Below, one piece after another: positions 22,435 through 30,925 of a stretch of DNA of 40,781 bases (positions within the stretch are counted from its first letter, which is position 1; the number at the start of each line of letters is the position of its first letter). The translations under genes and the position numbers were made by a program. The notes under the pieces are model-generated. The model made no database searches. It was not told where the DNA came from and was given only the letters and a program-made list of their open reading frames with translations. Where the stretch lies: positions 1-40,781 of the forward strand of contig JAJCXX010000095.1 in the NCBI GenBank assembly GCA_029263195.1. The letters are read 5' to 3'. This DNA is from Acidimicrobiales bacterium (GTDB lineage: Bacteria; Actinomycetota; Acidimicrobiia; Acidimicrobiales; Aldehydirespiratoraceae).

Positions 22435-23552
22435 CCGGCGCGACCATCCCCGGCATTCTGTCCGGCCACAAGACGGTCGTGGTAGCCGGTTCCGGTGGCG
22501 TCGGGAAGACGACCGTCGCCGCGGCGTTGGGAAATCTGGCGGCCCGAAGCCGCGAGGCCCGAGTTCTCGTTCTCACGGTCGACCCGGCTCGTCGCTTGGC
22601 CACTGCGCTGGGGGTCGTCGGGGTCGAGGGTGAACCGCGGCTCGTTGATTCGAGCGGACGGGGCGAGTTGTGGATGGCGATGCTCGACGCCCGGCAGGAG
22701 TGGGACCGGCTGATCGAGCGCCACGCGCCCGACAAACCGACGCGTGATGCGATCATGCGAAACCATCTCTACGACAGCATCACCCGGCGGTTTGCCCACA
22801 GCCATGAGTACGCCGCGATGGAGCGGCTGCACCAATTTCAGACATCGGGGGAGTGGGATTTGATCGTGCTCGACACCCCACCGAGTCGGAACGCTCTTGA
22901 TCTTCTCGACGCGCCCCGCCGAATGCGCGACTTCTTCAGTGGGCGTCTCCTCGGTTGGCTCACCGTGCCGGCCACCTCGCGTTTCACTCTGCAGGCGTTT
23001 CGGCCGTTCCGACTGGTCGCCGACAGAATCCTCGGTGGTCCTTTCATTGCTGACCTCACCGACTTCTTCGTGTTGATCAAGACCATGGAGAAGGGATTCG
23101 TCGAGCGGGCGACCGAGGTGGAGAACTCGCTTTCGGACGAGTCAACGGTTTTCGTCGTGGTCACAACACCCGAGGTTGGCCCTGTCGAGGAGGCTGCGAG
23201 ACTGGTCGGGGAACTCGATCGCCGAAACTGTCCGACCGGGGCGATTGTCGTCAACCGCTCAACGCCAAGAATCGATGGTGGCGATCGTTTGGTGGAGTCT
23301 CCGACAGTCGCCGAGTTACGCCTGTTCGAGAGGATCGAATCCCCCGAACTCCTCGCGCGGGTAGTCGACGTGATGTACGACACGCTGGGTCAGATGCGCC
23401 ACGCCGCGGCTTTGGAGGCCTCGCTCTTGGAGGCACTCCCGGGAGGAGTGCCGACCGTTGCTCTGCCGATGATGCAGTCCGACATCGCCGACCTCGAGGG
23501 GGTGGTGGAGTTGGCTGACCGCCTCGCCGCCTCGCCGGTGGCTCTAGCATGA
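22431..23552 (+). CDS. ArsA/Get3-like ATPase, second of pair
   Basis: A 373-aa ATPase: G20-S-G-G-V-G-K-T-T28 Walker A (SGGVGKTT form), LTVDPARRLATALG switch I, WDLIVLDTPPSRNALDLLDAP switch II, the features of ArsA/Get3. A hydrophobic-rich insertion (MRDFFSGRLLGWLTVPATSRFTLQAF) fits a client-binding region. It resembles Rv3680. It is translationally coupled to the upstream homologue by a GTGA overlap. It also carries at its end the -10 box of pdtaS. Likely role is membrane-protein or lipid-related chaperoning; not established. Confidence 0.87.
   Translation: MTGATIPGILSGHKTVVVAGSGGVGKTTVAAALGNLAARSREARVLVLTVDPARRLATALGVVGVEGEPRLVDSSGRGELWMAMLDARQEWDRLIERHAPDKPTRDAIMRNHLYDSITRRFAHSHEYAAMERLHQFQTSGEWDLIVLDTPPSRNALDLLDAPRRMRDFFSGRLLGWLTVPATSRFTLQAFRPFRLVADRILGGPFIADLTDFFVLIKTMEKGFVERATEVENSLSDESTVFVVVTTPEVGPVEEAARLVGELDRRNCPTGAIVVNRSTPRIDGGDRLVESPTVAELRLFERIESPELLARVVDVMYDTLGQMRHAAALEASLLEALPGGVPTVALPMMQSDIADLEGVVELADRLAASPVALA
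23545..23550 (+). promoter_or_regulatory. -10 box TAGCAT of pdtaS
   Basis: TAGCAT lies across the end of the preceding gene, 6 nt before the GTG at 23557, suggesting an internal leaderless promoter for the kinase. Confidence 0.4.
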
Positions 23553-23556
23553 CGGC

Positions 23557-25101
23557 GTGCCGAGTTTCGACCACCTTGCGAGGTCAAGCACCAAGCTGGA
23601 CGATGAGGCCCTCCGACACCTGCAGCGATTGGTCGGATCATGGGCACTGCTGTGTGATCTCTCATACTCGGATCTGCTGCTCTACGTTGCTTCCGATTCC
23701 GCCCCGACGGAGTTTCTGACCCTCGGACACCGCCGTTCAGTGACGGGCCCCACGGTTCATCCACGAGACCCGGTTGGGGCGATCGTCACGTCGGCGCATC
23801 AACCCCTGATAGCGACGACCATGTCGGAGGGCCGGCTGTTCGAGGGAGCTATCCCGGTGGCCGGGGTGGTTCACTCCCTCGCCGGCGATGACGAGGTCGT
23901 CGAAGAGGCCATGGCCCCTCCCGGCATCAACTCCCGCCTGCTTGGCGAGTACGTGCCGGTCGGTCACCAGGGCGAGGTCATCGCCGTGATGGCGCGCCAC
24001 TCTGATCCGGGCCTCATGCGCCAGACCGGCTCGCTCGAACGCACCTACCGCAATGTCTGGCACCGTCTCGTCGAGATGGTCATGTCGGGGGACTATCCCT
24101 TTGCCGACGAGGAGCGAGAAGGCGAGCTGCGTGAGCCCAGGGTCGGTGACGGCACCGTTCTGCTCGACCGGGAGCGACGAATCGAATTCGCGTCCCCCAA
24201 CGCCGTATCGGCCCTTCACCGGCTCGGGGTGGGTCAGAACCTCCCGGGTCGAACACTCTCCGACGTCGGAATCGAGGAGACGGCCGTGCGTCGAGCGTTC
24301 ACATCTCGACGCGGCACCATCACGGAACTGGTCGTCGAGGATCAGATCAATGTGGTCGTGCGGTGTTATCCCTTGTTGTCCGCCGGTCGTGTCACCGGGG
24401 CGCTCCTGCTCATGCGCGACATATCGGAGTTGCGAAGCCGGGATCGCCTCCTGTTGTCGCGAGAGGTGACGATCCGAGAGATCAACCACCGCGTGAAGAA
24501 CAACCTGCAGACCATCCAAGCCCTGCTGCGTCTCCAAGCCCGGCGGTCGGCCTCCGAAGACGCGAGGAACGCCATTGAGCAATCGGCAAGACGAATCGGT
24601 GCGATCGCTATTGTTCACGAGACTCTCTCGGCCGATGCCGCCGATGAAGTTGAGTTCGACCGGGTGGTGGCCAAGATCCTGAACATGGTGCAGGAGGGCT
24701 CGAGTGCGCCGGAGAGGCCCTTGTCGGTGGAGGTTGTCGGGAAGCTCGGAGTCCTACCGGGCGACGTGGCGATGCCGCTCGCCGTAATCCTCACCGAGTT
24801 GGTGCAGAACGCGATTGACCATGCGGTCGACGACATCGGTGGCCCTGATCGAGGATTGGTGACTGTCGAGCTCACCGCTGGCGGCCGTGAGCTCGTTCTT
24901 CGAGTCGTCGACTCCGGCATGGGCGTTGCGGACGGATTCTCGTTGGATCGCGACGCCGGGCTCGGACTCACGATCGTGCGGACATTCGTCGTTCAGGATC
25001 TCGGTGGATCGATCTCCATCGGGGCACGCGGCGACGGAGAATCCGGTTGTGTTGTCGAAGTGAAGGTCCCGGCCAAGCGTGAGGCACTGCCGCTGGGGTA
25101 G
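23557..25101 (+). CDS. pdtaS: PdtaS-type sensor histidine kinase
   Basis: A 514-aa cytosolic kinase without membrane segments. An N-terminal GAF-like sensor (about 20-175), a PAS domain (about 195-295: LLDRERRIEFASPNAVSALHRLG), then a HisKA_2 dimerisation domain with the phospho-acceptor His311 in REINHRVKNNLQTIQALLRLQ and a HATPase domain (LTELVQNAIDHAVDD as N box, VVDSGMGVADGF as G1, GLGLTIVRTF as G2). This is the PdtaS architecture of actinobacteria, whose partner is the ANTAR-type RNA-binding regulator PdtaR, not present here. It is convergent with whiB1, as in mycobacteria. The GTG start has a leaderless -10 box. Confidence 0.9.
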   Translation: MPSFDHLARSSTKLDDEALRHLQRLVGSWALLCDLSYSDLLLYVASDSAPTEFLTLGHRRSVTGPTVHPRDPVGAIVTSAHQPLIATTMSEGRLFEGAIPVAGVVHSLAGDDEVVEEAMAPPGINSRLLGEYVPVGHQGEVIAVMARHSDPGLMRQTGSLERTYRNVWHRLVEMVMSGDYPFADEEREGELREPRVGDGTVLLDRERRIEFASPNAVSALHRLGVGQNLPGRTLSDVGIEETAVRRAFTSRRGTITELVVEDQINVVVRCYPLLSAGRVTGALLLMRDISELRSRDRLLLSREVTIREINHRVKNNLQTIQALLRLQARRSASEDARNAIEQSARRIGAIAIVHETLSADAADEVEFDRVVAKILNMVQEGSSAPERPLSVEVVGKLGVLPGDVAMPLAVILTELVQNAIDHAVDDIGGPDRGLVTVELTAGGRELVLRVVDSGMGVADGFSLDRDAGLGLTIVRTFVVQDLGGSISIGARGDGESGCVVEVKVPAKREALPLG

Positions 25102-25128
25102 GTGTCGACAGAGCGTGTCGACGAGGGT

Positions 25129-25413
25129 TCAGATGGCGGTGGCCCTCTGTGCCCGTAGCTGACGCCTGATGATTCTGCGCTCGTCCTCGGTGGTGCCGCC
25201 CCAGACTCCGGTGTCCTGGTTGCTGGCGATGGCGAACTGCAGGCAGTCGTTGCTGCTGAGGCAGCCGATGCACACCTCTCTGGCCGACTCGATCTGATCG
25301 ACAGCCGGGCCGGTGGTTCCCACCGGAAAAAAGAGTGTCGGATCGGTGTCGCGGCATGCCGCGTTGATTCGCCAATCCTGGCCGAGCTGGTACGAGTCGA
25401 AGCTGAGCGCCAC
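25129..25413 (-). CDS. whiB1: WhiB1-like Fe-S regulator
   Basis: A 94-aa WhiB protein. Cluster ligands are Cys20, Cys48, Cys51 and Cys57 (C-X27-C-X2-C-X5-C). The WhiB1-type surroundings are CRDTDPTLFFPVG and GPAVDQI, then GVWGGTTEDERR (the G-[VI]-W-G-G turn) and a basic tail RRQLRAQRA that contacts DNA or sigma-region partners. Similarity over the whole length is closest to mycobacterial WhiB1, a 4Fe-4S nitric-oxide-responsive essential regulator. GTG 25413 has an AGGGGGA Shine-Dalgarno 8 nt upstream. A strong promoter with a palindromic spacer is upstream (25498-25526). Confidence 0.92.
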   Translation of the reverse strand: MALSFDSYQLGQDWRINAACRDTDPTLFFPVGTTGPAVDQIESAREVCIGCLSSNDCLQFAIASNQDTGVWGGTTEDERRIIRRQLRAQRATAI

Positions 25414-25497
25414 GTTGCTGTCCCCCTGTCATCGGTCCGGGCGTGTGTACCGGCCGATCGATGTTTGTGCCGGGAAGTGTGTGACCCCGGCACGGAG

Positions 25498-25526
25498 ATA
25501 ATAGGAACCGGTTCTACTTTGCGCAA
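25498..25526 (-). promoter_or_regulatory. whiB1 promoter with palindrome in the spacer
   Basis: On the minus strand, TTGCGC (25526-25521), 17 nt, TATTAT (25503-25498). The spacer contains the perfect 10-bp palindrome GAACCGGTTC (25505-25514), with a further GGTTCC half-site at 25542-25547. A protein bound there would block or realign polymerase. The rest of the 155-bp whiB1/GDPD gap is leader and the promoter region of the GDPD gene. Confidence 0.6.
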
Positions 25527-25568
25527 GGGATTCTCGTAACAGGTTCCATTTCCCGCGAGACTTCACCC

Positions 25569-26267
25569 ATGACACTTGTGATTGCACACCGCGGGGCCTC
25601 GGCGGCTGCCGCAGAAAACACCCTCGAAGCATTCCGGTTGGCTAGGGAACTCGGTGCCGACTGGGTCGAGCTCGACGCCCGACGGTCGGCCGACGGCGTA
25701 GTAGTGGTCAGCCACGACGCGTGTCTGCCCGATGGTCGCATGATCGTCGAGACAAACTGCGACGACCTACCGGAGTCGGTTCCGAGCTTGGCCGAGGCCC
25801 TGGAGGCGTGCGACTCGATGGGAGTGAACATCGAGATCAAGAACCTGCCCGAGGATCCCGACTACGACGCCGACAACGCGGTCTCCGATGCGGTCGCCGG
25901 GCTGGTGCAGGCCTACTTGGGTTCGGAGCGATCGCTCGTGACGTGCTTCAACGTCGACACGCTCGCTCGTCTCGAAGCGGTCGACCCGACCATCCCACGC
26001 GGTTGGCTCACCTTCGACATGGGCAATCCGGCCTCGGCGGTCGAACGTGCATCGGCCCACGGCATGACGACTATCAACCCTTTCGACTCCACCGTCGATG
26101 CCTCGTTCGTGCGTCGCGCCCACGAAGCCGACATCGAGGTGCATGTGTGGACCGTCGACGACCCTGAGCGGATGGAGCAGCTGATCGGATTCGGTGTCGA
26201 CGGAATCATCACCAACGTTCCCGACGTCGGGCGCGAGGTGGTCGATCGACTGTCGGCCGGCTCGTGA
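25569..26267 (+). CDS. glycerophosphodiester phosphodiesterase
   Basis: A 232-aa cytosolic GDPD (TIM barrel), hydrolysing glycerophosphodiesters to glycerol-3-phosphate and an alcohol. Motifs: H7-R8-G9 with E16-N17-T18, E34-x-D36, and the acid/base H49-D50 (VVSHD), then VNIEIKN and the late HVWTVDDPERM and GVDGIITNVPD. No signal peptide. It is divergent from whiB1. It neighbours a lipid kinase, so a role in lipid turnover fits. Confidence 0.93.
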   Translation: MTLVIAHRGASAAAAENTLEAFRLARELGADWVELDARRSADGVVVVSHDACLPDGRMIVETNCDDLPESVPSLAEALEACDSMGVNIEIKNLPEDPDYDADNAVSDAVAGLVQAYLGSERSLVTCFNVDTLARLEAVDPTIPRGWLTFDMGNPASAVERASAHGMTTINPFDSTVDASFVRRAHEADIEVHVWTVDDPERMEQLIGFGVDGIITNVPDVGREVVDRLSAGS

Positions 26268-26299
26268 GGCCCGTCAGACCCTATTTCTGAGGCGATCCC

Positions 26300-27211
26300 T
26301 CAGGGCATGACCAACGACATGTGATCGGCCGTCCACGCGAACCTCAGACGCCGGCTCGATCCCAGATGATCGCCGTCGACCTGATACTGGATCGGAGGAT
26401 CGGCCTCGATCACCAGTGATCTGACTCCGGTTCTGACATTGATCTTTCGACGCTTCTCGACGTCGCGGCCTGTCAGGGCGGCGACTGCCACCGGGACGAG
26501 TGCCGAGAGAGACAGGCTCTCGAGCGTGACCACTGCCAGCGGCTGATCGAGCGAGGTGCCCTTAACCAGATCGAAGGGGCGATTGCCGAGAAACGTGTAG
26601 GGGTTGGCATTCATCACGACCGTGAAGAAGCCGCTGGCGATGCGGTTGCCCTGCGCGTCGATGACCTTGATCGGAGGGTTCTTCCGATCGACCCGTCGCA
26701 GCCAGGTGTCGACAGCGGCGTAGATGAACAATGGGTGTCCGGCCCAACGTTTCCAGGGACCCCGCTTTTCGACCTGTTCGACCACTGCGGCATCGAACCC
26801 GATGCCGCAGTGGAACAGGAAATACCTACCCTCGACAGCCCCGAGACCGATCCGTTTGATCGCACCGCGGTCTATGGCGTCGAGAATCGTCGAGGTGGCC
26901 TCGACGGAGTCGTCGGGCAGCCCGAGTATTCGAGCAAAGACGTTGGTGGAGCCGCCCGGCAGAGGGGCGAGAGCCGTATCGGTTCCCGCCAGGCCGTTGG
27001 CTGCTTCGTTGAGGGTGCCGTCGCCACCGAGGACGGCCACGATGTCGTATCCGTCCCTGGCCGCCGACTGAGCGAGGCGTGTGGCATGGCCCCGTCGGCT
27101 GGTCTCCGCGAGGGTCACGTCGTGAGACGCGGAGAGTGCCTGATGAATCAGTACCCGTCTTCGGGCGGTCACGGACGAAGCGGCCGAGTTGACGATCAGC
27201 AGGATTCGCAG
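26300..27211 (-). CDS. diacylglycerol-kinase-like lipid kinase, non-canonical start
   Basis: A DAGK/YegS-type lipid kinase, 303 aa if started at the CTG at 27211. Motif G-G-D-G-T-L-N-E-A-A-N-G-L is present (residues 62-74 of this model), followed by PLPGGSTNVFAR and the C-terminal beta-sandwich ending in IQYQVDGDHLG. The nearest standard start, GTG 27172, would omit the conserved first strand, which is encoded upstream as LRILLIVNSAASSVTARRR. A Shine-Dalgarno GGAG at 27223-27220 lies 8 nt before CTG 27211, and a -10 box TAACGT lies at 27253-27248. Alternatively a base is missing near 27212-27214, which would join the ATG at 27219 to this frame. Convergent with the GDPD gene. Confidence 0.85.
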   Translation of the reverse strand: MRILLIVNSAASSVTARRRVLIHQALSASHDVTLAETSRRGHATRLAQSAARDGYDIVAVLGGDGTLNEAANGLAGTDTALAPLPGGSTNVFARILGLPDDSVEATSTILDAIDRGAIKRIGLGAVEGRYFLFHCGIGFDAAVVEQVEKRGPWKRWAGHPLFIYAAVDTWLRRVDRKNPPIKVIDAQGNRIASGFFTVVMNANPYTFLGNRPFDLVKGTSLDQPLAVVTLESLSLSALVPVAVAALTGRDVEKRRKINVRTGVRSLVIEADPPIQYQVDGDHLGSSRRLRFAWTADHMSLVMP

Positions 27212-27247
27212 GGTCTCATCTCCGTGCGCGACCAGATGTGGGCTTCG

Positions 27248-27253
27248 ACGTTA
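27248..27253 (-). promoter_or_regulatory. -10 box TAACGT of the lipid kinase gene
   Basis: Minus-strand TAACGT. Transcription from it would start about 30 nt before the CTG at 27211 and leave the GGAG ribosome-binding site in the leader; for the GTG at 27172 it would leave a leader of about 70 nt with no such site. A 6-bp hairpin (CAGGAC 27264-27269, GTCCTG 27274-27279) sits near the -35 region. Confidence 0.4.
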
Positions 27254-27364
27254 GCAGCGCCGACAGGACACCGGTCCTGCCCCCGATGCCGGCCCATCGG
27301 AAGTTCTTCGAATCGGTTTGTTCCCGGAATAGGCAATCGTCGCTGATGCTGGCAAACTGCGGCC

Positions 27365-28144
27365 ATGAAGGTTGTCGTATGTGTCAAACAGATCCCAGAT
27401 CCCGCCGATCCCGGCGAGCTCGATCCTGAAACCAAGACGCTCAAGCGCGACGTCAAGTTGATTCTTGATGAGTCCGACTCCTACGGAGTCGAGATGGCTC
27501 TTCAGCTTGTCGACGATGCCGGCGATGGCGAGGTTCATCTCGTTTCGATGGTGCCCAAGAATGAGGTGTCGGGCTTGCGAACAGCGCTCGCCATGGGTGC
27601 GGCCAGCGCCACTCTCATCAGCGACGAGTGCCTGTCCGGCTCTGATGCTCTCGGAACCGCCAAGGTCCTGGCCAAGGCGATTGCCGCCCAGGAACCCGAT
27701 CTGGTTCTTTCGGGCACCGAGTCGAGCGACGGCTACACGGGAACCGTGCCGGCGCAGATCGCCGAGCTTCTCGGCCTGCCATCGGTGACTTTCGCCAAGG
27801 AGATCTCAATCGAGGGCAGCACCGCCAAGGTGAAGCGTCAGACGGAGGCCGGCTACGACGATGTCGAATGCCCTCTCCCCGCTGTCGTTTCGGTGACAGC
27901 CGGCGTGGTCGAGCCCCGCTATCCGTCCTTCAAGGGGATCATGGCCGCCAAAAACAAGCCGGTCGAAGAACTCACGGTGGAGGCCCTCGGCCTCGATCCC
28001 GCGAACGTGGGATGGGCCGGGAGCCGCCAGGACATCATCGACATCGCGGCCGCACCCGTGCGTGAGGCCGGAGAAATCATCGAAGACGAGGGAGATGCCC
28101 ACGAGCGCATCGTTGCCTTCCTCGACGAACTCAAGGTTCTGTGA
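27365..28144 (+). CDS. etfB: electron transfer flavoprotein beta subunit
   Basis: A 259-aa EtfB. It starts MKVVVCVKQIPDP, the standard EtfB N-terminus, with LILDESDSYGVEMALQL, LSGTESSDGYTGTVPAQIAELLGLP (AMP/FAD loop) and a C-terminal domain ending in the helix that wraps EtfA. With EtfA it carries electrons from acyl-CoA and other dehydrogenases to the quinone pool via ETF-QO. The ATG at 27365 is unambiguous. EtfA follows after 10 bp. The gap upstream (27254-27364) holds no gene; it contains the lipid kinase promoter and a small hairpin. Confidence 0.95.
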   Translation: MKVVVCVKQIPDPADPGELDPETKTLKRDVKLILDESDSYGVEMALQLVDDAGDGEVHLVSMVPKNEVSGLRTALAMGAASATLISDECLSGSDALGTAKVLAKAIAAQEPDLVLSGTESSDGYTGTVPAQIAELLGLPSVTFAKEISIEGSTAKVKRQTEAGYDDVECPLPAVVSVTAGVVEPRYPSFKGIMAAKNKPVEELTVEALGLDPANVGWAGSRQDIIDIAAAPVREAGEIIEDEGDAHERIVAFLDELKVL

Positions 28145-28154
28145 GGGAGACGGT

Positions 28155-29126
28155 ATGGGACTAGACAAGATTTGGGTGTTCGCTGAAGCACAAGGAGACT
28201 CGGTCGCCAGCATCAGCCTCGAGATTCTGGCCAAGGCTCGCGAGATCGCCGACACCGTTGAGGTGTTCATGTCCGGAGACGGCGACGATCACGCCGAGGA
28301 ACTCGGCGATCACGGCGCAACTACGGTCTACGCCACCGGCGACCTCGATGGCTCGCTGCAGGGCAGCGCTGTGGCATCAGCGGTGGCCGCCGGCATTGAT
28401 TCGGGAGATTTCGATCTTCCCGACGCGTTCATCCTCGGAACCACACAGGATGGGCGCGATGTCGCTGGCCGGCTGTCGGTGAAGCTCGACGCTCCCGTCA
28501 TCACCAACGTGGTCGATCTCGAGCTCGACGGCGACGCTCTTGTCGGCACCGAGCCCGTCTTCGGCGGTAGCACCAACGTCAAGACCCGATTCACCTCCGA
28601 CAAGGTGGCGATCTTCCTCGTTCGGCCCAAGTCGTTCGAGGCTGAGTCGGTCGGCGGAGCAGAGGCCGATGTCGAGGATCTCGATGTTCCCGATCTCGGC
28701 GCCGCCGGTGGGGCGAAGATCACCGACAGTTTTGCCGAGGAAACCGAGGGACCCAGGCTCGACGAGGCCGCCATTGTCGTCTCGGGTGGCCGAGGAATGG
28801 GCGAGAAGGATGCCTTTTCGATGATCGAGGATCTCGCCAAGATTCTCGGCGCCGCGCCAGGGGCGACCCGCGCGATCGTCGACTCTGGATGGGTGCCCTA
28901 CAGCTACCAGGTGGGACAGACCGGCAAGGTCGTGAAGCCCACCGTCTACATCGCGTCTGGTATCTCGGGGGCCACCCAGCATCTGGTGGGGATGAAGGGC
29001 TCGAAGAATATCATCGCGATCAACAAGGACTCAGAGGCACCGATCTTTGCTGTCGCCGATCTTGGCATCATCGGTGATGTCCACAAGGTCATGCCGAAGC
29101 TCATCGAGGCGCTCAACAACAGGTGA
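28155..29126 (+). CDS. etfA: electron transfer flavoprotein alpha subunit
   Basis: A 323-aa EtfA. The N-terminal domain opens [21 protein letters not shown]; the C-terminal FAD domain shows [12 protein letters not shown], then [20 protein letters not shown] and [29 protein letters not shown], the conserved EtfA flavin-binding signature. ATG 28155 has a GGGAGA Shine-Dalgarno. Forms the heterodimer with EtfB. Confidence 0.95.
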   Translation: MGLDKIWVFAEAQGDSVASISLEILAKAREIADTVEVFMSGDGDDHAEELGDHGATTVYATGDLDGSLQGSAVASAVAAGIDSGDFDLPDAFILGTTQDGRDVAGRLSVKLDAPVITNVVDLELDGDALVGTEPVFGGSTNVKTRFTSDKVAIFLVRPKSFEAESVGGAEADVEDLDVPDLGAAGGAKITDSFAEETEGPRLDEAAIVVSGGRGMGEKDAFSMIEDLAKILGAAPGATRAIVDSGWVPYSYQVGQTGKVVKPTVYIASGISGATQHLVGMKGSKNIIAINKDSEAPIFAVADLGIIGDVHKVMPKLIEALNNR

Positions 29127-29145
29127 TCACGCGGCGGCTTCGGTG

Positions 29146-30273
29146 ATGGAACGAAGCCGGGAAACCGACGCGGTTCAGGCCGGGCATTTCGTCGACTCGC
29201 GCGACGGATCGATCGTGCCGCCGTTGCAGATGTCGACGACATTCGCACGTGACGATTCCTATGAGCCGATCGGCGACTATGTGTACGGCCGCTACGGCAG
29301 TCCCACCATCACTCATCTCGAGGGGTTGCTGGCTCGACTCGACAGCGGAAGCAGCGCGAGGGTGTTCGCCTCGGGTATGGCAGCTCTTGCGGCTGTCCTC
29401 GAGAGTGTGCCCACGGAGGGCCATGTCGTTGCGCCTGATGTGATGTATCACGGCGGGCAGGACTGGCTTCGTCGACTTCACAAACTGGGTCGGATCGATC
29501 TGACTCTCTTCGACTCCTCCGACCCCGAAGCCCTGGCGTCAGCACTCAGACCATCAACGACTGATTTGGTGTGGATCGAGACACCTGTGAACCCGACGTG
29601 GGATGTGATCGACATTCGGTCGGCCGCCGAGGCCGCCCATGATTCCGGGGCCTCTCTCGCCGTCGATGCCACCGTCACCCCAGTGACCACCAGACCGATC
29701 GAACTCGGTGCCGACCTCACTTTCCATGCCGCGACGAAGGCCTACAACGGTCACTCCGATGTGAGTGGCGGCGTTCTCGTGACCGCGGCCGATGATGGTC
29801 GTTGGGAGGAGATCTGCCTGGCACGCGATCTGGGTGGAGCTGTTCTGGGACCGTTCGAGGCATGGTTGTTGACGAGAGGCCTCCGCACTCTTCATCTCCG
29901 GGTGGAACGATCCTCGGCGAATGCTGCAGCCATCGCCGAACACCTGTCGACACATCCCGGCGTCCACACGGTGCGCTATCCGGGGCTGCCAGATGATCCC
30001 GGCCATGACATTGCCGCCCGGCAGATGGACCACGGATTCGGCTCGATGCTCTCGTTCCAAGTCAACGGTGGAGAGGAAGCGGCCCGGCTGGTGGCAACCT
30101 CGACCGAGGTATTTGTAGCGGCTACTTCACTCGGTGGTGTCGAGAGCCTGATAGAGCACAGATCAACGGTCGAACCAAAACACTCGATCGTGCCCACTGA
30201 CCTTCTGAGGGTCTCGGTGGGTATCGAACCGGTGGGGGAGCTGATTGCTGATCTCGAGGCTGCCCTCGGCTGA
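29146..30273 (+). CDS. Cys/Met-metabolism PLP-dependent enzyme
   Basis: A 375-aa enzyme of the cystathionine gamma-synthase / beta-lyase / O-acetylhomoserine sulfhydrylase group. It has [34 protein letters not shown] (phosphate-contact Tyr and Arg), ASGMAA, the aspartate in LAVDAT and the Schiff-base lysine K198 in [16 protein letters not shown]. The C-terminus keeps [14 protein letters not shown] and LRVSVGIE. Exact reaction among the group is not decidable by eye. ATG 29146, with GTG 29143 one codon upstream, 19 bp after etfA. The stop directly abuts the stop of the convergent RidA gene. Confidence 0.9.
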   Translation: MERSRETDAVQAGHFVDSRDGSIVPPLQMSTTFARDDSYEPIGDYVYGRYGSPTITHLEGLLARLDSGSSARVFASGMAALAAVLESVPTEGHVVAPDVMYHGGQDWLRRLHKLGRIDLTLFDSSDPEALASALRPSTTDLVWIETPVNPTWDVIDIRSAAEAAHDSGASLAVDATVTPVTTRPIELGADLTFHAATKAYNGHSDVSGGVLVTAADDGRWEEICLARDLGGAVLGPFEAWLLTRGLRTLHLRVERSSANAAAIAEHLSTHPGVHTVRYPGLPDDPGHDIAARQMDHGFGSMLSFQVNGGEEAARLVATSTEVFVAATSLGGVESLIEHRSTVEPKHSIVPTDLLRVSVGIEPVGELIADLEAALG

Positions 30274-30654
30274 CTATCCGCGTCGACGGGCCATCAGCTC
30301 GATCTCGATATCGGAACCCAGGGGTAGGGACGCCACGCCGATGGTCGTACGAGCAGGAAACGGGTGCTCGAAACGCGTTGCGTAGACCTCGTTCATCTGG
30401 TCGAAGTCGTCCATGTCGGTGAGATACACGTTGACCTTCACGACATCGGCCGCCGTGAGATCGGCAGCACCGAGAACGGAGAAGAGGTTGTCGAAACACT
30501 GATCGGTCCGATCCCCGATGGTGCCGCCCCGCAGTTCGCCGGTAGTCGGATCGATGGGGGTCTGCCCAGAGCAGAAAATGATCGGATCGGCGTCTATTCC
30601 GTGGCTGTAGGGCCCGACGGCGGCGGCAGACGGGCTGGTCAGGGGCTTTCTCAT
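30274..30654 (-). CDS. RidA family deaminase
   Basis: A 126-aa RidA/YjgF protein: SPSAAAVGPYSHGI at the N-terminus, IIFCSGQTPIDP, the helix around FDNLFSVLGAADLTAADVVKVNVYLTD and the C-terminal arginine motif PFPARTTIGVASLPLGSDIEIELMA with the substrate-binding Arg and Glu. It hydrolyses reactive 2-aminoacrylate and other enamine/imine intermediates made by PLP enzymes, which suits its place next to a PLP Cys/Met enzyme. TAGAAA lies 6 nt before the ATG on the minus strand. Confidence 0.92.
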   Translation of the reverse strand: MRKPLTSPSAAAVGPYSHGIDADPIIFCSGQTPIDPTTGELRGGTIGDRTDQCFDNLFSVLGAADLTAADVVKVNVYLTDMDDFDQMNEVYATRFEHPFPARTTIGVASLPLGSDIEIELMARRRG

Positions 30655-30755
30655 GGCCCATTTCTACTCGCTGAGGCCGAGATGGTGCCGCGCAATCCAC
30701 AGGAAAACCACAGGCGGGGTCATGAGCCCGGAAAAGGCGACAAAACGAAGAAATC

Positions 30756-30778
30756 GCCCCGACGACGGCGTCGGAGCG
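30756..30778 (-). terminator. hairpin in the RidA/SCO1664 gap
   Basis: CCGACG (30759-30764) pairs with CGTCGG (30769-30774) around ACGG, with three more G-C pairs beyond one mismatch. Read on the minus strand it is followed by a T-rich stretch (ATTTCTTCGTTTTG), so it may terminate transcripts from the SCO1664 operon. Confidence 0.45.
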
Positions 30779-30842
30779 AAGTTGATCTCTCCTTCCTATC
30801 ACACCTATCTGTTCGGTGCAGGGTCGAGGACCGAAATTTTGG

Positions 30843-30858
30843 CGAATCTCTCGATTCG
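30843..30858 (-). terminator. GNRA-capped hairpin after SCO1664 gene
   Basis: CGAATC and GATTCG form a perfect 6-bp stem. On the minus strand the loop is GAGA, a GNRA tetraloop, followed by CCAAAATTTCGG. It lies about 87 nt after the SCO1664 stop. Terminator or part of a structured RNA. Confidence 0.35.
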
Positions 30859-30916
30859 GGCCCTGTCGACCACTATGAGCGGTCAGAAAACCGACTCAGC
30901 GAGAGATATCCCCAAG

Positions 30917-30925
30917 TTGTCCACA
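30917..30925 (+). promoter_or_regulatory. DnaA-box-like 9-mer TTGTCCACA
   Basis: TTGTCCACA equals the preferred DnaA box of high-GC actinobacteria. It is a single good match plus one partial match in the gap, with no dnaA or dnaN nearby, so not an origin. Confidence 0.35.

Noticed and set aside
21487..23552. Arsenite-exporting ArsA
   Set aside because: No arsenite-binding cysteine triad and no arsB or arsR-linked ars genes; the pair fits the mycobacterial Rv3679/Rv3680 type better.
26300..27172. Lipid kinase starting at GTG 27172
   Set aside because: The conserved N-terminal strand is encoded upstream in the same open frame, and the only visible Shine-Dalgarno is in front of CTG 27211.
30693..30925. 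Replication origin
   Set aside because: Only one good DnaA box and one partial; no dnaA, dnaN or AT-rich unwinding region.
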